The position numbers were made by a program, and so were the translations under genes. Positions 8,005-16,859 of a stretch of DNA of 64,000 bases are shown here, in pieces. Where the stretch lies: assembly GCF_900292075.1 (NCBI RefSeq), contig NZ_OLMV01000002.1:434001-498000 (forward strand), written 5' to 3'. The notes beneath the pieces were generated by a model. The model saw nothing but the letters and a program-made list of their open reading frames with translations. It was not told the DNA's origin and did not search any database. The DNA is from Microbacterium timonense (GTDB lineage: Bacteria > Actinomycetota > Actinomycetes > Actinomycetales > Microbacteriaceae). How positions within the stretch are numbered: position 1 is the stretch's first letter; each line of letters opens with the position of its first letter.

Positions 8005-8880
8005 GTGGACATTCGCGAGTTGAAGTACGCAGTGAGTCTTGCTGAGGAACTGCATTTCGGTCGAGCCGCGCGCCGGCACTTCATATCGGAGCAGCCTTTC
8101 GGGAAGAGAATCCGCACCCTCGAGAAAGCGCTCGGAGTCCAACTGTTCGAACGCACCAGTCGCCGAGTCGCGCTTACACCCGCGGGGACGATCGTGATCG
8201 CTGAAGCGAGACGCCTGCTCGCTTCAGCTGACAGGATCGCCGCCCTCGCCGCTCAGTCACCGGATGTCTCTTCACGGCTTACGCTCGGCGTTCTCGGTTT
8301 TGGAGCGGCAGACATGTGGCCTCGAATCCAAGAGGTGTTCTCGGCCGAGGACCCGCATACCCGCCTGGACTACGTAGACCTCGACTATTCGACGCAGCAC
8401 AGCTCAGTACGCGACGGACTCGTCGACGTTGCTATCTGTCAGTTCCTTGGCGACTCGGAGGGGCTTCAGTTCGACGTGCTCTTCGAGTCTCCTCGGATGG
8501 TTATGGCACCGTCATCCTCTCCACTCGCTGCGCTCGACCGATTCGATTTGCGCTTCGCTGACGCGGAGGATTGGGTTGGCGTCACTTCGAGTCAGGAGGC
8601 GATGCGCTACTGGCTTGGTTCGATCTCGACACAGCTTCGCGGCGCTCCCACTGTTGAGCGACCTGCCGCGCTTCCAGCAGCGGTCGCCACGACCGGGCGC
8701 CTCGCCGTGTACTGCGCCACAGCCGCCGTGCTGTACCCGTTCCCTGGAGTTTCGTACATTCCGGTCGAGGGTGCGCCGTTGGAGGTTGCTCTTGTAACGC
8801 GTACAGGCGATGACCGCCCCGCTGTGCAGGCTCTGCGTCGAGCGGCTCGCGTCACTGCTCGCACCGAACATCATTCGTGA
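8005..8880 (+). CDS. LysR family transcriptional regulator
   Basis: A 291-residue LysR-type regulator with an N-terminal winged helix (DIRELKYAVSLAEELHFGRA, then LEKALGVQLFERTSRRV). An effector-binding domain similar to periplasmic binding proteins follows from about residue 90. GTG at 8005 is the start because GAGGAGA lies just upstream; the longer frame to 7948 adds 19 unlikely residues. It precedes, on the same strand, the amidohydrolase-MBL-FAH unit that begins 165 bases later, and probably activates it in response to a pathway intermediate. LysR genes are more often divergent from their target, so the link is inferred. Confidence 0.88.
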   Translation: MDIRELKYAVSLAEELHFGRAARRHFISEQPFGKRIRTLEKALGVQLFERTSRRVALTPAGTIVIAEARRLLASADRIAALAAQSPDVSSRLTLGVLGFGAADMWPRIQEVFSAEDPHTRLDYVDLDYSTQHSSVRDGLVDVAICQFLGDSEGLQFDVLFESPRMVMAPSSSPLAALDRFDLRFADAEDWVGVTSSQEAMRYWLGSISTQLRGAPTVERPAALPAAVATTGRLAVYCATAAVLYPFPGVSYIPVEGAPLEVALVTRTGDDRPAVQALRRAARVTARTEHHS

Positions 8881-9044
8881 CCCGGACGGCCACTGGCGAC
8901 GGATCACTTCCGGCTCCTGGAGGCGAAGACCCGCAGATCGGGCCGCGCCCGACACGCGGACGGCGGCGAGATCACAACCGTTTCGGCTGATGATCGCGAG
9001 CACCTGCGGTGCTGTACTGGCAGCGCGAGTTCAAGGAGTGAATC

Positions 9045-10478
9045 ATGGCGCAGAGTCGCACCATCATCCGCAACGCCAGAGTGGTCACGATGGATGAAAC
9101 CGTCGGCAACCTGGAAGGGGTCGACATCCTGATCGATGAGGGCCTCATCGTGGCGATCGAGGCCGGTATCGCGGCGGATGACGCGGACGTCATCGATGCG
9201 ACGGGGAAGATCGTCGCTCCCGGCCTCATCGACACCCACCGGCACACCTGGCAGACGCAGATCCGAGGGATCTGCGCCGACTGGACGCTGGGCGACTATC
9301 TCGCCGGCGTTCGGTTCACCGTCTCCCCGGCATACTCCGCGGACGATGTGTATCTCGGCAACTACGCGGGTTTCCTCGAGGCGATCGATGCGGGCGTGAC
9401 GAGCGTTCTGGACTTCTCGCACTGCAACAATTCTCCAGCACACAGTGACGCGGCCCTGCGCGGCATGCGCGACTCGGGCATTCGCGGGGTGCACGCCTAC
9501 GGATTCTTCAACTCGAGCCCCTACGCGCCGCAGCACTTCACAAGCCATGACGAGCGGATAGACGACTTCCATCGGATCGCCGATGATGCTGCGGACGGCG
9601 GCCTTGTCCGGCTCGGCGTCGCTCTGACCGAGCCGGGCGTGATCCCGATTGAGGAGAGCGTCGCCGAAGTCCAAGCCGCACGCTCCCGAGGCGCACTGGT
9701 GGTCACCCACACGGGATGTGTTTGGAGTCTCCCCTCTGGCATCACCGAGTTCGAGGAGCGTGACCTGATCGACGCCGATCAGGTGCATGTGCACTGCAAC
9801 ACTCTGACCGATGACGAGTTCGCCATCCTCGCGCGTCACGGCGCCAAGATTTCGATCTCTCCCGAGACCGAGCTCAACATGGGCATGGGCCGGCCGGTGT
9901 TTGCGCAAGCCAGGAAGCACGGTTTCAAGCCGACGCTGTCTGCCGACGTCGTCTCCCTCAACTCCGGCGACATGTTCCATCAGCTGCGGCTTGCGATCGC
10001 CTTCGCGCGGTGGGCAAGCACGGAGGAGATCAATCTGGGTGGGGGCGACCCCCTCGACGTCACGATATCCGCGCATGAAGCACTCACCTGGGTGACGCGG
10101 AACGCGGCTGAGGCCCTGGGGCTGAGCGACGAGGTCGGCACCCTGTCGGTCGGCAAGCGGGCCGATCTCATCATCGTCGGGGGACACGGGAGATCGCAGC
10201 ACCCCACGCCTGATCCCGAGGGAACTCTCGTGTTCCAGACGACGGCCGGGGATGTCGAGACCGTCATGATCGACGGCAAAATCCTCAAGCGTGGCGGCCA
10301 GTTGGTCGGGGTTGACCGGGCGGAACTCGATCGACGCCTCGACGACTCGAGCCGCGCGATCCTCGCGCGAATTGCCGAGTCTGGAGCCGAACTTCCGGGC
10401 ACACCTCCCGGTGGTATGTTCCCGATCATCCGGGGACTCACCGTTGCGAATCTCGCTGGTAGCGATGCACTCGCCTGA
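9045..10478 (+). CDS. Amidohydrolase family protein (ATZ/TRZ, cytosine-deaminase-like)
   Basis: A 477-residue metal-dependent hydrolase of the amidohydrolase superfamily. It carries the N-terminal beta-sandwich start (TIIRNARVVTMDE), the metal-binding HxH-type segment DTHRHTWQTQIRG near residue 65, conserved His residues in VVTHTG and HVHCNT, and the C-terminal ADLIIVGG strand. Relatives deaminate or dechlorinate triazines, pterins and nucleobases, or hydrolyse cyclic amides. It is the first gene of a unit with an MBL-fold hydrolase and an FAH enzyme, suggesting breakdown of a cyclic amide or imide-like compound to a keto acid. Substrate unknown. Confidence 0.85.
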   Translation: MAQSRTIIRNARVVTMDETVGNLEGVDILIDEGLIVAIEAGIAADDADVIDATGKIVAPGLIDTHRHTWQTQIRGICADWTLGDYLAGVRFTVSPAYSADDVYLGNYAGFLEAIDAGVTSVLDFSHCNNSPAHSDAALRGMRDSGIRGVHAYGFFNSSPYAPQHFTSHDERIDDFHRIADDAADGGLVRLGVALTEPGVIPIEESVAEVQAARSRGALVVTHTGCVWSLPSGITEFEERDLIDADQVHVHCNTLTDDEFAILARHGAKISISPETELNMGMGRPVFAQARKHGFKPTLSADVVSLNSGDMFHQLRLAIAFARWASTEEINLGGGDPLDVTISAHEALTWVTRNAAEALGLSDEVGTLSVGKRADLIIVGGHGRSQHPTPDPEGTLVFQTTAGDVETVMIDGKILKRGGQLVGVDRAELDRRLDDSSRAILARIAESGAELPGTPPGGMFPIIRGLTVANLAGSDALA

Positions 10479-11382
10479 GCTCAGTGAAGTCGCCCGGGGT
10501 GTCTGGGCATGGGTTCAAGCGGACGGCACCTGGTGGGTCAACAACGCGGGTCTGATCGCAGGCGACGACGGCGATATCCTCTTCGACACCTGTGCGACGG
10601 AGAGGCGCACCCGGCTGTTGCTTGACGCCGTGTCCGTCGCCCGTCCGGACGCCACGCTGCGCTGGGCTGTGAACTCCCATGCACACGGCGATCACACGTA
10701 CGGCAACAGCCTGCTCCCACGGACGGTGACGATCATCGGTCACGAACAGATGCGGGCCACGCTGGCGGCCGACCCGGTGATCGACGGATGCCCGCCGTTC
10801 TGGAGTCCCAACCCCGATTGGGGAGGCGTCGTGAAGCGACTTCCCGACGTTACCGTGGCGGGCCGCACCAGCGTGTGGAGCGGTGACGTTCGAGTCGATC
10901 TCCAAGCTCCCGGATACCCGGCTCACACCACGGGCGATCTGGTCGCGTGGGTGCCCCACGCGCGCGTGCTGTTCGCAGGAGACCTCCTCTTCGCCGGCTT
11001 GACGCCTCTCGCTTTCATGGGGTCAATCGATGGTGCGTTGCGTTCCCTCGACTGGGTCGAGGCTATCGACGCTGAAACCGTGGTTCCAGGTCACGGTCCC
11101 GTTCTGTCTGGCACGCAGATCAGCAATGAGATCCAGCGGCAGCGAGAGTACTACGAGTTCGTTCACGCGGCGGCAGAAGCTGCATGGGCACGTGGCGCGT
11201 CGCCTTTGGAAGCCGCACGCGAACTCGATCTCGGCAGGTTCGGCGACTGGCCGGATGCAGAACGCATCGTGCTCAACATTCATCGAGCGTTCGCCGACAT
11301 CGAGGGAGGCGAGGTCGATGTGATGGATGCGTTCCGCGACGCCGTGGCACTCCACGGTGGCCCGTTGAGAACCGCGGTCTAG
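10465..11382 (+). CDS. MBL-fold metallo-hydrolase
   Basis: A 305-residue metallo-beta-lactamase-fold enzyme with the zinc signature SHAHGDHTYGN near residue 73, a further His in APGYPAHTTGDLV, and the Asp and His of AGDLLFAG and VPGHGPV. The ATG at 10465 overlaps the end of the amidohydrolase gene by 14 bases, indicating translational coupling; longer frames are shadows. Members hydrolyse lactones, thioesters or cyclic esters. In this operon it may open a ring produced by the upstream enzyme (inference). Confidence 0.85.
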   Translation: MHSPELSEVARGVWAWVQADGTWWVNNAGLIAGDDGDILFDTCATERRTRLLLDAVSVARPDATLRWAVNSHAHGDHTYGNSLLPRTVTIIGHEQMRATLAADPVIDGCPPFWSPNPDWGGVVKRLPDVTVAGRTSVWSGDVRVDLQAPGYPAHTTGDLVAWVPHARVLFAGDLLFAGLTPLAFMGSIDGALRSLDWVEAIDAETVVPGHGPVLSGTQISNEIQRQREYYEFVHAAAEAAWARGASPLEAARELDLGRFGDWPDAERIVLNIHRAFADIEGGEVDVMDAFRDAVALHGGPLRTAV

Positions 11383-11397
11383 CGAGAAGGAGAGTTC

Positions 11398-12357
11398 ATG
11401 CGTTTTGTCACCTTCCGCCATGCATCGGGCGTTCGCTGCGGCGTCATCGAGGGAGACCTGATCCACGCATTCGAGCCCGGGGTCCGCCTCATGGATCTGC
11501 TCGACGCAGGAGGTCTTCGCCTTCGCGAAGAGGGAGACGTGGCGCTGCGCTCATCCCGGTTGACGCTCCCGCTCAACACCGTGGAGTTGTGCGCTCCGCT
11601 ACCGCACCCCGTCACAATCCGCGATTACATGACGTTCGAACAGCATGTAGAGGGAGTCGTCAAGCTCGCCACCCCGGACGGCGACGTGCCGGAGTACTGG
11701 TATGAGGCCCCGGCGTTCTACTTCAGCAATCCGAACTCCATCCACGGGCCCTTTCAAGACGTCGCCATCCCGCCTGGGTGTGCACGCTTCGACTTTGAAC
11801 TCGAGGTTGCCGCCGTACTGGGCGGTGGCGGGCATGACCTCTCAGCGGACGAGGCTGACCGGCTGATCGCCGGATTCGTCCTGCTCAACGACTGGTCAGC
11901 GCGTGACCTCCAGTTTCGCGAGATGACCGTTCGTCTCGGACCGGCGAAAGGTAAGGACGCTGCGACATCACTAGGCCCATGGCTGGTCACAAGTGAAGAG
12001 CTCGAGCCCCTTCGTCACCGCGCCTCGTATGACATCACTCTGACTGCCAGCATCAACGGTGAGATCATCGGAAGTGACAGCCTCAGCAACATGTCCTTCA
12101 GCTTCGGCCAAATGATCGCCTACGCGTCACGCGGCACCGACGTGTGCACCGGCGAACTGTTCGGATCTGGCACAAGCGGCGGCGGATGCCTCGCCGAACT
12201 CTGGGGTCGACATGGGACCGATTTTCTTCCCTCGCTTCAGGAGGGCGACGTCGTCACGATCGAAGGAGGGCTCCTCGGCCGGCAAGTCGCCCAGATCGTC
12301 AACGGCAGTCCGGGAAGGAACTTCTCCGAGTACCACGCGGTGAGCGCGCGCGGATGA
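11398..12357 (+). CDS. Fumarylacetoacetate hydrolase (FAH) family protein
   Basis: A 319-residue FAH-fold enzyme. The metal-binding acidic residues are visible in FDFELEVAAVLG (two Glu) and NDWSARDLQ (Asp). The N-terminal part resembles family members that act on 2-keto or acylpyruvate compounds. AAGGAGAG precedes the ATG at 11398, 16 bases after the MBL gene, so the three genes form one operon. FAH enzymes cleave C-C bonds next to a 1,3-diketone or isomerise/decarboxylate enol acids. The exact reaction here cannot be told. Confidence 0.87.
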   Translation: MRFVTFRHASGVRCGVIEGDLIHAFEPGVRLMDLLDAGGLRLREEGDVALRSSRLTLPLNTVELCAPLPHPVTIRDYMTFEQHVEGVVKLATPDGDVPEYWYEAPAFYFSNPNSIHGPFQDVAIPPGCARFDFELEVAAVLGGGGHDLSADEADRLIAGFVLLNDWSARDLQFREMTVRLGPAKGKDAATSLGPWLVTSEELEPLRHRASYDITLTASINGEIIGSDSLSNMSFSFGQMIAYASRGTDVCTGELFGSGTSGGGCLAELWGRHGTDFLPSLQEGDVVTIEGGLLGRQVAQIVNGSPGRNFSEYHAVSARG

Positions 12358-12359
12358 GC

Positions 12360-12570
12360 TCGGCACGCGTCGGGTGAGCAGCGTTGTGGACGTCACATGC
12401 GACAGCTTCTCGGGGATGCCGCCACCGGTGAACAGGTCGGGCAGACGCCGGGCGATCTCGGTGCGGTACTCCCCGCGGGGACCGCGTTCAGTGACTCGGC
12501 GATGTTCAGCGTGCGATACTCGCGATCGGCCGGCATAGCCTCAAGGAACTCGGCGGGGTGTCACCGATCA
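12360..12570 (-). pseudogene. Unidentified coding remnant
   Basis: On the minus strand two overlapping frames give protein-like text with strong GC3 bias: AEFLEAMPADREYRTLNIAE (around 12550-12490), then GEYRTEIARRLPDLFTGGGI (around 12480-12420). There is no start, the frames do not join, and the piece ends at the FAH gene stop. I do not recognise the family. It lies in the same orientation as the two glycosidase remnants and may be another eroded gene of that locus. Confidence 0.3.
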
Positions 12571-12592
12571 GGTGAGTCCGGCGCTCCTCCCG

Positions 12593-12915
12593 TCACGACT
12601 GGGCGCGTGCGACCCTCACCGCCATGAACTGCCGGCCGGGCAATTCGACGCGCACGGAGCCCGCGGCGTGGGTGCCCGGAAGGCGCTCGATCGTCATGTT
12701 CCAGGTGTCGATGACGTCGATCGTCCACCCAGACGCCGTCCGGCGCCTCGGCGATCAGCTGCTCGAGGAAGCGGATGCGATCGGGGGACGTGCCGTGCAG
12801 CACACCCCCCTTCGACCACCACAGCACCTCGTCGAGGACGACCGGCTTGCCCCAGCGATCGCGCCATTCGTCGGTGTTCTCGGCCGTGCGGTACACGTCA
12901 ACCCGCTGTACGCCC
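12593..12915 (-). pseudogene. C-terminal remnant of a DUF5605/DUF5060-type glycosyl hydrolase
   Basis: The minus strand reads VDVYRTAENTDEWRDRWGKP, then VLWWSKGGVLHGTSPDRIRF, and after a frame change DVIDTWNMTIERLPGTH to a stop at 12593-12595. These blocks recall the C-terminal half of DUF5060/DUF5605 sugar hydrolases. Between VVLDE and VLWW about 45 residues of the family appear to be missing, so there is an internal deletion near 12,830, followed by a frameshift near 12,730. It is joined directly to a GH43 remnant with no gene boundary. Confidence 0.5.
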
Positions 12916-13609
12916 ACGTGCGTGGGACCGGGTCGATGGCGGGCCAGCCATCTTCCTCCCACCGCACGCCGGTGACGAAGGTCTCGCGGCCCAGCGCCGA
13001 GAACGCACGGGTCATGCTCCGGGGGCGCACTCCGAGAAGCACGCACAAGCCACTCCCCCGCGGGTCCGCTCACAAGGTCGCCGTGCCCGGTATTCTGCAC
13101 GGGGCAGATCGTCGAGCGCGCGAAGACCAGCGGGTTCTGCGGTGCGGTCTCGAACGGCCCCTCCGGGGACTCGCCGCGGGCGATCGAGACGCCGTGGCCG
13201 CGCTCCGTGCCGCCCTCGGCGATCATCAGGTACCAGCGGCCGCCCACGCGGTACAGATGCGGCGCCTCGGGGAACTGCCCGCCCGTGCCGGACCACAGCG
13301 AGCGCGGCTCCTCCAGGGCGATGTGGTTCTCGAGGTCGACCCGCACCTGCTGAATGCCGAGGTGACGCCCCGCATCCTCGCCTTCCAGCACCAGCCCGGA
13401 GAACGTGATGTAGACCTTGCCGTCCTCTCCCCACGCGATATCCGGGTCGATGCCGTCGAGGGAACCCGAGCCGTCCTGCTTCAGGATGAGGGCGCCATCA
13501 CTCCACGGGCCGGCGGCATCCGTCGCGGTGAAGCGCAGCATGCCGCGCCCCAGGCGAGCCGGTCGTCGACCCGTCCGCGCAGCGTGCCGGTGAACGTGGA
13601 CGCGGTCAC
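12915..13609 (-). pseudogene. GH43-type glycosidase remnant (beta-xylosidase/arabinanase-like)
   Basis: The minus strand carries the five-bladed GH43 core: TDAAGPWSDGALILKQDGSG, then GIDPDIAWGEDGKVYITFSG, then QFPEAPHLYRVGGRWYLMIA and GHGDLVSGPAGEW. After a frame change near 13,050 it continues LLGVRPRSMTRAFSALGRET to IDPVPRT. The acidic residues of IDPDIA and PEAPH are retained. A GTG at 13609 overlaps the GH3 stop and begins a short frame (TASTFTGTLRGRVDDRLAWG) that should have been the N-terminus. However, the first catalytic blade is missing, so there was an N-terminal deletion too. It was part of the GH3/transporter operon. Confidence 0.62.
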
Positions 13610-16008
13610 GCCAGCTCCCACTCGACGTGCAGTGGCAGGTCCGCGACCGAGGGGCCGACGCGCAGCGTGTACGCACCGGGTTCGACGACCCACTCCCCGT
13701 CCCAATGCGCGAGGCGACGAGCCGGCACGGGAACGGTGGCCGTGATGGTCTCCCCCGGCTCGGCGTGCACGACGGCGAAGCCGACGAGCCAGAGCGCCGG
13801 ACGCTCCACGGCGGAGTCCGCGCGCTCCGCATAGACCTGCACGACCTGCTTGCCTGCACGCGCCCCGGTGTTCGCGAGCGTCACCTCGACCGCGTCCTCG
13901 TGCCGTTGTGCCGCACACCAAGTCCACGACGTGTAGCCGAGGCCGTGGCCGAACGGGAACGCGGGGGCGACCGCATCCTTCAGCCACGCGCGATACCCGA
14001 TGTGGATGCCCTCCTCGTAGACGAGGCGGCCGTCGACCGGGGTGACGTCGGTCACCGGGGCGTCGGCGAGCGATGCCGGCCAGGTGGTGGGCAGGCGCCC
14101 GCCGGGCTCGGCGGCGCCCGTGAGGATGTCGGCGATCGCGTGCCCGAACTCCTGGCCGCCGAAGTAGCCCTGCACGACCGCGGCGACCTCGCCCGCCCAG
14201 GGCAGCGCCACCGGCGAGCCGGCGTTCACGACGACGACCGTCGGCGTCCCCGTGGCCGCGACGGCGCGCACGAGGTCGTCCTGCCTCCCGGGGAGGTCGA
14301 GGTCCACGCGGTCGTAGCCCTCCGACTCAACCTTCGAATTCGTACCCACGACGACGATCGCGACCTCGGCCGCTCGCGCCGCGTCTACGGCCCGGGCGAT
14401 GAGCTCGTCGGGATCGGTGTGCTCCGGTGCGATGCCCAGGGTGACGCTCAGCGCACCGTCGAGCGCGCCGCTCGACTCGCGGCTGAACTCGGCGCGGATG
14501 TCGATCGCCCGGCCGGCCTCGACCTGCACCGCGGTCGTGAGCGACGGCGGGTTCAGGAAGGCGGCCCCCAGATCGGCCCCCTCGATGATGGGGCTGTCGT
14601 CGAGCACGAGCTCGCCGTCCACGAAGACGCGCCCCGGATTGGCGCCCGCGAACCCGAGCTGGATCTCGCCGGACTCGGCCGGGGTGTACCGGGTCTCCAG
14701 CACCACGGTCCGGCTCGCCGCGATCGGGGCGTCGCCGCCGAACCACACGAGCGCGGTCGCCCGTCGGTCCTCGGCGAACAGCTCTTCGCCGTCGGCGCCG
14801 AAGAACGACACGCGCAGGCCCGGGGTGCCGGTGACCGGGTTCACGATCGTCGCCAGCGGGATCTCGGCCACGCCTTCCTGCACGACGGCGCCGATCTCGT
14901 AGCGCAGCCCCGCTCCGGGCAGCGCGGCGCGGAGGGCGTCGAGCGGCGAGACGACGTTCTCCGGCAGCACGGTCGCCGAGCCGCCGCCCTGCGTGCGAGC
15001 CTCTCTCGCGTTGTGGCCGATGACCGCCAGCGCGCCCAGTGCCGGCCCGTCGAGCGGGAGCACGCCGTCGTTGCGCAGCAGGACGCTGCCGGCGATCGCC
15101 GCCTCCCTGGCGAACGCAGGGCCGTCGAGCGGCGCCGGGGCGACGGCATCCGCGCCTTCGAGGGCGCCGACGCGCTCGGCGAGAAGGAGGATGCGCAGGA
15201 CCTTGCGGTCGATGTCGGACTCCTGCACGCGGCCGTCGCGGACGGCGGCGACCAGGTCCGCCCACGCCGGGGTGGGGCCCGGCATGGCGAGGTCCTGCGC
15301 CGCGGCGACGGCGTCGAGCGATCGCACGGCCGTCCAGTCGCTGACGACGACGCCGTCGAAGCCCCACTCGCTGTTCAGCGGGTTCTCGAGCAGGTCGTTC
15401 TCCGTCATCGTCACGCCGTCGACGGAGTTGTAGGCGCTCATGATCGACCAGGCGCCCGCCTCGACCGCCCGTTCGAACGGAGCGAGGTACAGCTCGCGCA
15501 GGGCGCGCTCGTCCACCTCGATGTCGACGGTGAAGCGGTCGGTCTCGGAGTCGTTCGCGACATAGTGCTTCGGTGTCGCGGCGACGCCGTAGTCCTGTAG
15601 GCCGCGCACGTAGGCGGCGCTCAGCTGGGCGGTGAGCTCCGGATCCTCGCTGAAGCACTCGAAGTGGCGGCCGCCGAGCGGCGAGCGGTGCAGGTTGATG
15701 GTCGGGCCGAGCACAACGTCGACGCCCTTGCGACGGGCCTCGGATGCGACGGCAGCACCGTACCGGTGGGCGAGGCCCACGTCCCACGATGCGGCGAGCG
15801 CGGAGGCCGACGGGAGGTTCACCGACGGCTCGCGCTCATCCCAGCGCGGCCCGCGCACGCCGGCGGGCCCGTCCGACAGCGTGAGCGCGCGCAGACCGAT
15901 CTCAGGAAGCGGCACCGTGGTCCAGAAGTCGGCGCCCTGGATCAGCGCCGCCTTCTGCTCGAGCGTCAGCTTCTCGAGGAGGGGGATCAGGTGGTCGGCG
16001 GCGGTCAT
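13606..16008 (-). CDS. GH3 family beta-glucosidase with PA14-like insert
   Basis: An 800-residue cytoplasmic glycoside hydrolase family 3 enzyme. The N-terminal TIM barrel includes the nucleophile Asp224 in VVVSDWTAVRS. The alpha/beta sandwich domain carries an inserted PA14-like carbohydrate-binding module (about residues 390-530). A fibronectin-III-like domain ends the protein (GHGLGYTSWTW near residue 690). No signal peptide is seen, so it acts on imported oligosaccharides or glycosides. AAGGAG precedes the ATG at 16008, which overlaps the stop of the ATPase gene (ATGA). It is the last intact gene of the transporter operon. Confidence 0.92.
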   Translation of the reverse strand: MTAADHLIPLLEKLTLEQKAALIQGADFWTTVPLPEIGLRALTLSDGPAGVRGPRWDEREPSVNLPSASALAASWDVGLAHRYGAAVASEARRKGVDVVLGPTINLHRSPLGGRHFECFSEDPELTAQLSAAYVRGLQDYGVAATPKHYVANDSETDRFTVDIEVDERALRELYLAPFERAVEAGAWSIMSAYNSVDGVTMTENDLLENPLNSEWGFDGVVVSDWTAVRSLDAVAAAQDLAMPGPTPAWADLVAAVRDGRVQESDIDRKVLRILLLAERVGALEGADAVAPAPLDGPAFAREAAIAGSVLLRNDGVLPLDGPALGALAVIGHNAREARTQGGGSATVLPENVVSPLDALRAALPGAGLRYEIGAVVQEGVAEIPLATIVNPVTGTPGLRVSFFGADGEELFAEDRRATALVWFGGDAPIAASRTVVLETRYTPAESGEIQLGFAGANPGRVFVDGELVLDDSPIIEGADLGAAFLNPPSLTTAVQVEAGRAIDIRAEFSRESSGALDGALSVTLGIAPEHTDPDELIARAVDAARAAEVAIVVVGTNSKVESEGYDRVDLDLPGRQDDLVRAVAATGTPTVVVVNAGSPVALPWAGEVAAVVQGYFGGQEFGHAIADILTGAAEPGGRLPTTWPASLADAPVTDVTPVDGRLVYEEGIHIGYRAWLKDAVAPAFPFGHGLGYTSWTWCAAQRHEDAVEVTLANTGARAGKQVVQVYAERADSAVERPALWLVGFAVVHAEPGETITATVPVPARRLAHWDGEWVVEPGAYTLRVGPSVADLPLHVEWELA

Positions 16009-16859
16009 GCGGTTGCTCCTTCGGACGCGGCCTGGGCGGCAGCGAGCTCACGCCGGGTGTGGCGGCGCTCCGCCTGCGCGTCGGGGTCCGGGACGGGTGC
16101 GGCGAGGAAGAGCCGCTGAGTGTAGGGATGCTCCGGGCGTGCGGTCACCTGATCGCCGTCGCCCGTCTCGACGAGCTCGCCGCGGTACATCACCGCGACG
16201 CGGTGGCTGATGTGGCGCACGACGGCCAGGTCGTGCGAGATGAACAGGTAGGCGACGCCGGTCCGCTCCTGGATCTCGATGAAGAGGTCCAGCACGCGGG
16301 CCTGGGTGGACAGATCGAGCGCCGAGACCGGCTCGTCGCACACGATGAGCTTCGGATCCAGCGCCAGCGCGCGAGCGATCGCCACGCGCTGGCGCTGGCC
16401 GCCCGAGAACTCCCGGGGCAGCCGGCGGGCAGCATCCGCCGGCAGTCCGACACGGTCGAGCAGGTCCCGCACGCCTCCGCGCGCCTCCTTCGCGGCCACG
16501 CCGCGGGCGGTGAGCGGCTCGGCGAGGATCTGCTCGATCGTGAGCGCGGGGTTCAGGGACGAGTACGGGTCTTGGAACACGACCTGGATCTCGGAGCTGA
16601 GCTCCCGGCGCTGTCGGCGGTTCAGGTGCGAGATGTCCCGCCCGCCATACTCGATGCTCCCGCCGGTGACGGGGGCGAGGCCGAGCACGGCGCGGCCCAG
16701 CGTGGTCTTCCCCGAGCCGGACTCGCCAACGAGGCCGACCGTTTCACCCGGGCGGATGTCGAGCGACACGCCCTTGAGCGCGCGGAACGGCTCCGCGCGC
16801 AACCCCTTGCCCGGGTACGAGACCTCGAGGTCGCGGACGTTCAGCAGGCTGGTCATCAT
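16005..16859 (-). CDS. Peptide-type ABC transporter ATP-binding protein (OppF/DppF type)
   Basis: The second ATPase of the importer, 284 residues. Walker A is GESGSGKTTLG near residue 50, the signature is FSGGQRQRVAIARAL, Walker B LIVCDEP, and the H-loop FISHDLAVV. The C-terminal oligopeptide-transporter region is short. The start is taken at 16859 because its ATG overlaps the TGA of the upstream permease-ATPase gene; the next codon is also ATG. The same protein family is used for peptides and for beta-glucoside oligosaccharides; the GH3 gene immediately downstream favours a glycoside. Confidence 0.9.
   Translation of the reverse strand: MMTSLLNVRDLEVSYPGKGLRAEPFRALKGVSLDIRPGETVGLVGESGSGKTTLGRAVLGLAPVTGGSIEYGGRDISHLNRRQRRELSSEIQVVFQDPYSSLNPALTIEQILAEPLTARGVAAKEARGGVRDLLDRVGLPADAARRLPREFSGGQRQRVAIARALALDPKLIVCDEPVSALDLSTQARVLDLFIEIQERTGVAYLFISHDLAVVRHISHRVAVMYRGELVETGDGDQVTARPEHPYTQRLFLAAPVPDPDAQAERRHTRRELAAAQAASEGATA

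Noticed and set aside
12561-13859. A single 432-codon glycosidase gene on the minus strand
   Set aside because: The open frame is a mosaic. It begins inside the GH3 gene, contains parts of two unrelated glycosidases, and the true frames change at least three times. Annotated as two remnants instead.
13627-15600. Long plus-strand open frame (657 codons) opposite the GH3 gene
   Set aside because: It is rich in Arg, Asp and His with no family resemblance, and its codon third positions mirror the GH3 frame. High-GC antisense shadow.
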